A stretch of DNA of 64,000 nt from Phellopilus nigrolimitatus. Lineage: Eukaryota; Basidiomycota; Agaricomycetes; Hymenochaetales; Hymenochaetaceae. Both the position numbers and the translations under genes were made by a program. The notes beneath the pieces are model-generated. The model was not told the DNA's origin. It saw nothing but the letters and a program-made list of their open reading frames with translations, and did no database searches. Numbering within the stretch: the first letter of the stretch is position 1; every line of letters starts with the position of its first letter. Shown piece after piece: positions 61,658 to 64,000 of the stretch. The DNA lies in NCBI GenBank assembly GCA_021029095.1, contig JAJOHG010000001.1:1860001-1924000 (forward strand), in the 5' to 3' direction.

Positions 61658-62251
61658 ATGTCTGGACGCCAGCAGCGTGTAATGGTGCAGCCCATCGTAC
61701 GTCATCGCCTACTATCGTTTAATCGTGCTGAACCTCACGACATACTCTGTAGAATGTCATTTTCAGACTTTTACAACAAGTCAGTACCTGCACGACTGAT
61801 TGATCGTATTGCCTTCTAACCCGGATGCAGAAAACAAAGGTCTCAGTATGGTTATACGATAACAGCGAAATGCGTATTGAGGGTCGTATCATTGTGCGTA
61901 CAAGAGTTTGGACATCTCGGTTCACTTCCGTTGAACGGTTCTTGCACAAGGCCGAAGTGTCATGACCCACCGCGAAATGAGAAGCCATACCAGCTGTTTT
62001 ATTTTATATTATCTTCTACTTACTTGAGTGTCATGTGCTGATAAGACCATTGCGTTTACAGGGCTTCGATGAATTCATGAATGTTGTGATTGACGACACT
62101 GCTGAGGTGTACTTGAAGGAGTCAAAACCCCGTCGAGACATAGGTATATCCTAGCGAATATTTAATTTACTCTTGTCTGACTACTTTTCATTGACTAGGT
62201 CGTGTTTTACTGAAGGGAGACAACATAACCCTCATTCAACCTCTGCCATGA
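61658..62251 (+). CDS. SME1: Small nuclear ribonucleoprotein E (SmE)
   Basis: Core Sm protein of the spliceosomal snRNPs, part of the heptameric ring on the Sm site. Exons: MSGRQQRVMVQPI (61658-61696), then INVIFRLLQQ, KTKVSVWLYDNSEMRIEGRII and GFDEFMNVVIDDTAEVYL followed by SKPRRDIGRVLLKGDNITLIQPLP. The Sm1 (WLYDNSEMRIEG, GFDEFMNVV) and Sm2 (RVLLKGDNI) motifs are intact. About 90 residues, standard size. Four exons and short introns. Its ATG lies only 16 bases from the 5' end of the dynein reading frame on the other strand. Confidence 0.92.
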
Positions 62252-62422
62252 TCTCCTGTTGTACTATGTCCATGTTTTCTGCTTTTTGTATTCTGTTTTA
62301 TCCGTGTCATAAAATGCCGATCCACTGCGTTAAAAAATACCCTCCCAGGAAATAAAGGCCAACCACGACAATTGCAAGCACATACGTAACTGAGAATGTA
62401 AACAGCAGATCAAAGATATGTA

Positions 62423-63738
62423 TTACAGATTATAAATCGGTACTAGACGTGTCAAATTCAACGCCTGCCTACAAAGTGGGCACTCGGCCTGAAACGATCT
62501 CTTAGCCAATAATCATATAAGAGAAGGAACGTGTGCTAACCTTTTCTCGGCCCCATCCGATTATACATGACCAACAAAATAAGTGCCCGCACTCCGTTGC
62601 ACAACTGGAAGTGCGCTCTTCCAAGCAAAGCGTACAATTCCGTCTTGCCCTCACCTCTGCTGAGATTTTTGCAAAATCCAACGCGGTGTACTCATCTTCT
62701 TCAGCGGTAGCGGGTACCGAAGATTCGTCAGGCAATCGAGCCATCACTTCCATGATTGGTACACCGTCGATGGTCGTTTCTGATGAGCTATCATCCTGTG
62801 CTGCCTGATTTCCCTTCAGGGAATTCTGGACAGCTTCCTTCTCGGAAGTTTGTCGAAGCGAGCGCACCGCAGAAACTAGCCGGTATAAAAGTCGAATACC
62901 AATGAGAATACCAAGCAGTGAGTATGACGGAGGACGAGAGTTAGGGTTATCGGGAATGGAGGATACCTAACGACGAGTGTAAGCATCCGTACAGGAGATC
63001 AGTCAAGAAGTGTGACCATACATTTCTAATACGAAGCACTCGTCTTGCGATATTATAGTAGACTCCGTTAAAATAAAAAAGGGCCAAAGTTAATTTCTGA
63101 AATAATGTCCAGGAAGGTTGGCAGTCGACGCAATATTCGGGCGAGCCTTTCATTCCCTCTGCTAAGTCTTGATTCGAAGCGCGAGAAAACATATGCTGGG
63201 AATGCAGGGAGGAAAACTAAAGCAGCTCGTCTCTGTATGATCGTCAGTCAAGGAGTATCTATAGCTATTTAAAAGCAACATACTCGAGCGGAAGGGAATC
63301 CTCGGTCAACAACAGAGCTCTGCCATAAGTTAGTGTACTCTTCTCCGAGAGTTTGGACGGCTATCTATACTATAAGAGATTCCTTTCTTTCACAGACAAA
63401 AAATAACGAGGCTTACCTCGTCCGGTAGTGAGACCATAGTAAAGCAGCTTGGAGAATAGTTCAACTTCCTTGTCCCAGCGCGAGAGCCAGCGATTCCCTA
63501 CAGCAAGTCATGAGACAGTTCACGCAGTAATTGATGCTTACAGACCTAACCAGGTCCTCAGCACATTCTCCGCCTGCTCCCGGAGCGAAAATACATAGAA
63601 TAAATCTCTTTGATTCGCTCTAACTGTTATTAAGAGCATCAGTATTTCTAAGCCTTCAAGTCAGATAAGTGATTCACTTGTTTGCGCCTGCTGAGCATTG
63701 GGGAAAGTAGGCAGAGCAACTCGACCCGAGCTGGTCAT
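62423..63738 (-). CDS. PEX10: Peroxisome biogenesis factor 10 (RING-finger E3)
   Basis: Ubiquitin ligase of the peroxisomal membrane, working with PEX2 and PEX12 to ubiquitinate the import receptor PEX5. N-terminus MTSSGRVALPTFPNAQQAQT, then RANQRDLFYVFSLREQAENV, RTWLGNRWLSRWDKEVELF, SKLLYYGLTT, LGEEYTNLWQ, FPSARTRAALVFLPAFPAY, WTLFQKLTLALFYFNGVYYN and SYSLLGILIGIRLLYRLV. The C-terminal C3HC4 RING reads CTLCLEERTSSCATECGHLFCWSCIIGW (in two parts), then after an intron ECPLCRQALNLTRLVPIYNL. All eight zinc ligands are present. Introns near 62470-62545, 62890-62965, 63235-63415, 63500-63545 and 63625-63680. Start at 63738. Confidence 0.92.
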
Positions 63739-63843
63739 GGCTTGTGGTGAATCTTCAAAGCTACGCGCGTGAAGTGCCGATCTCCAATCCAGGCAGCCGC
63801 TGCGTCAACGAGCCGTTTAGCTTTCTTTACCACAGCGACCGTC

Positions 63844-64000
63844 ATGGCTCAACGACATGCAGAACCCTCCGTTTGGCAGAAAAGTAAGTCGAAGACATCA
63901 GACATTAGATGTACTTTCGCAGCTGACACTTTTTTTGTCAGTGAAGTAAGACCAGATTTCTTCACAGATTCTCTGTCGCGTCATTGCACCGACTGACATT
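63844..64000 (+). CDS. 5' end of an unidentified gene, cut by the window edge
   Basis: ATG at 63844 opens MAQRHAEPSVWQK, followed by a consensus donor (a/gtaagt, 63884) and possible acceptors near 63943 and 63969. The rest lies outside the window. Too little is present to name it. It diverges from PEX10 with about 105 bases between the starts. Confidence 0.35.

Noticed and set aside
61719..61988. 89-codon minus-strand open frame opposite SmE, considered as an upstream dynein exon
   Set aside because: It is antisense to SmE exons and introns and does not resemble dynein tail sequence.

Overview
The window is nuclear DNA of a filamentous basidiomycete, most likely an Agaricomycete. Genes are dense and lie on both strands. 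Almost every gene is cut by introns of about 50-60 bases with GT donors and CTNA-type branch sites. The dynein heavy chain appears to be one half of a two-gene heavy chain, an arrangement reported for Agaricomycetes such as Schizophyllum commune. I cannot name the species. All family assignments come from motifs read by eye; no search was run.

Layout, 0-13 kb: 3' part of a CSL (Suppressor-of-Hairless type) transcription factor (+), pyruvate kinase (+), a type II membrane GT32-like glycosyltransferase (+), ribulose-phosphate 3-epimerase (-) and an F-box protein (+). 13-21 kb: two divergently transcribed secreted double-psi beta-barrel (expansin/RlpA-like) proteins sharing a 1.1 kb promoter region, eIF3h (-) and a zinc CDF transporter (+). 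21-32 kb: Mediator subunit 5 (-), U-box cyclophilin (+), ESCRT-III Vps20/CHMP6 (-), a small secreted Ser/Ala/Gly-rich protein (-), cytochrome c oxidase subunit VIa (-) and an acyl-protein-thioesterase-like hydrolase without its usual nucleophile (+). 32-41 kb: CCA tRNA nucleotidyltransferase (+), nucleoporin Nup54/57 (-), peroxisomal ABCD half-transporter (-) and a HAD-type nucleotidase-like protein (-). 41.3-43.4 kb: an element bounded by 98-bp inverted repeats, with a second nested inverted-repeat pair and a decayed gene inside. 43-64 kb: beta-carbonic anhydrase (-), RINT1/Tip20 (+), glucose-6-phosphate 1-epimerase (+), Mediator subunit 9 (+), the dynein heavy chain motor half (-, 11.3 kb), SmE (+), PEX10 (-) and the start of an unidentified gene running off the end (+).

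Most genes are housekeeping and show no functional clustering. The points most worth a second look are: the secreted beta-barrel protein whose N-terminus carries two near-identical KR-bounded peptide units; the motor-only dynein gene abutting SmE head to head; the nested inverted-repeat element; the Ser-to-Gly change in the thioesterase-like protein; and a cluster of single-base frame breaks, all of the 'one base too many' kind, confined to the first 19 kb.
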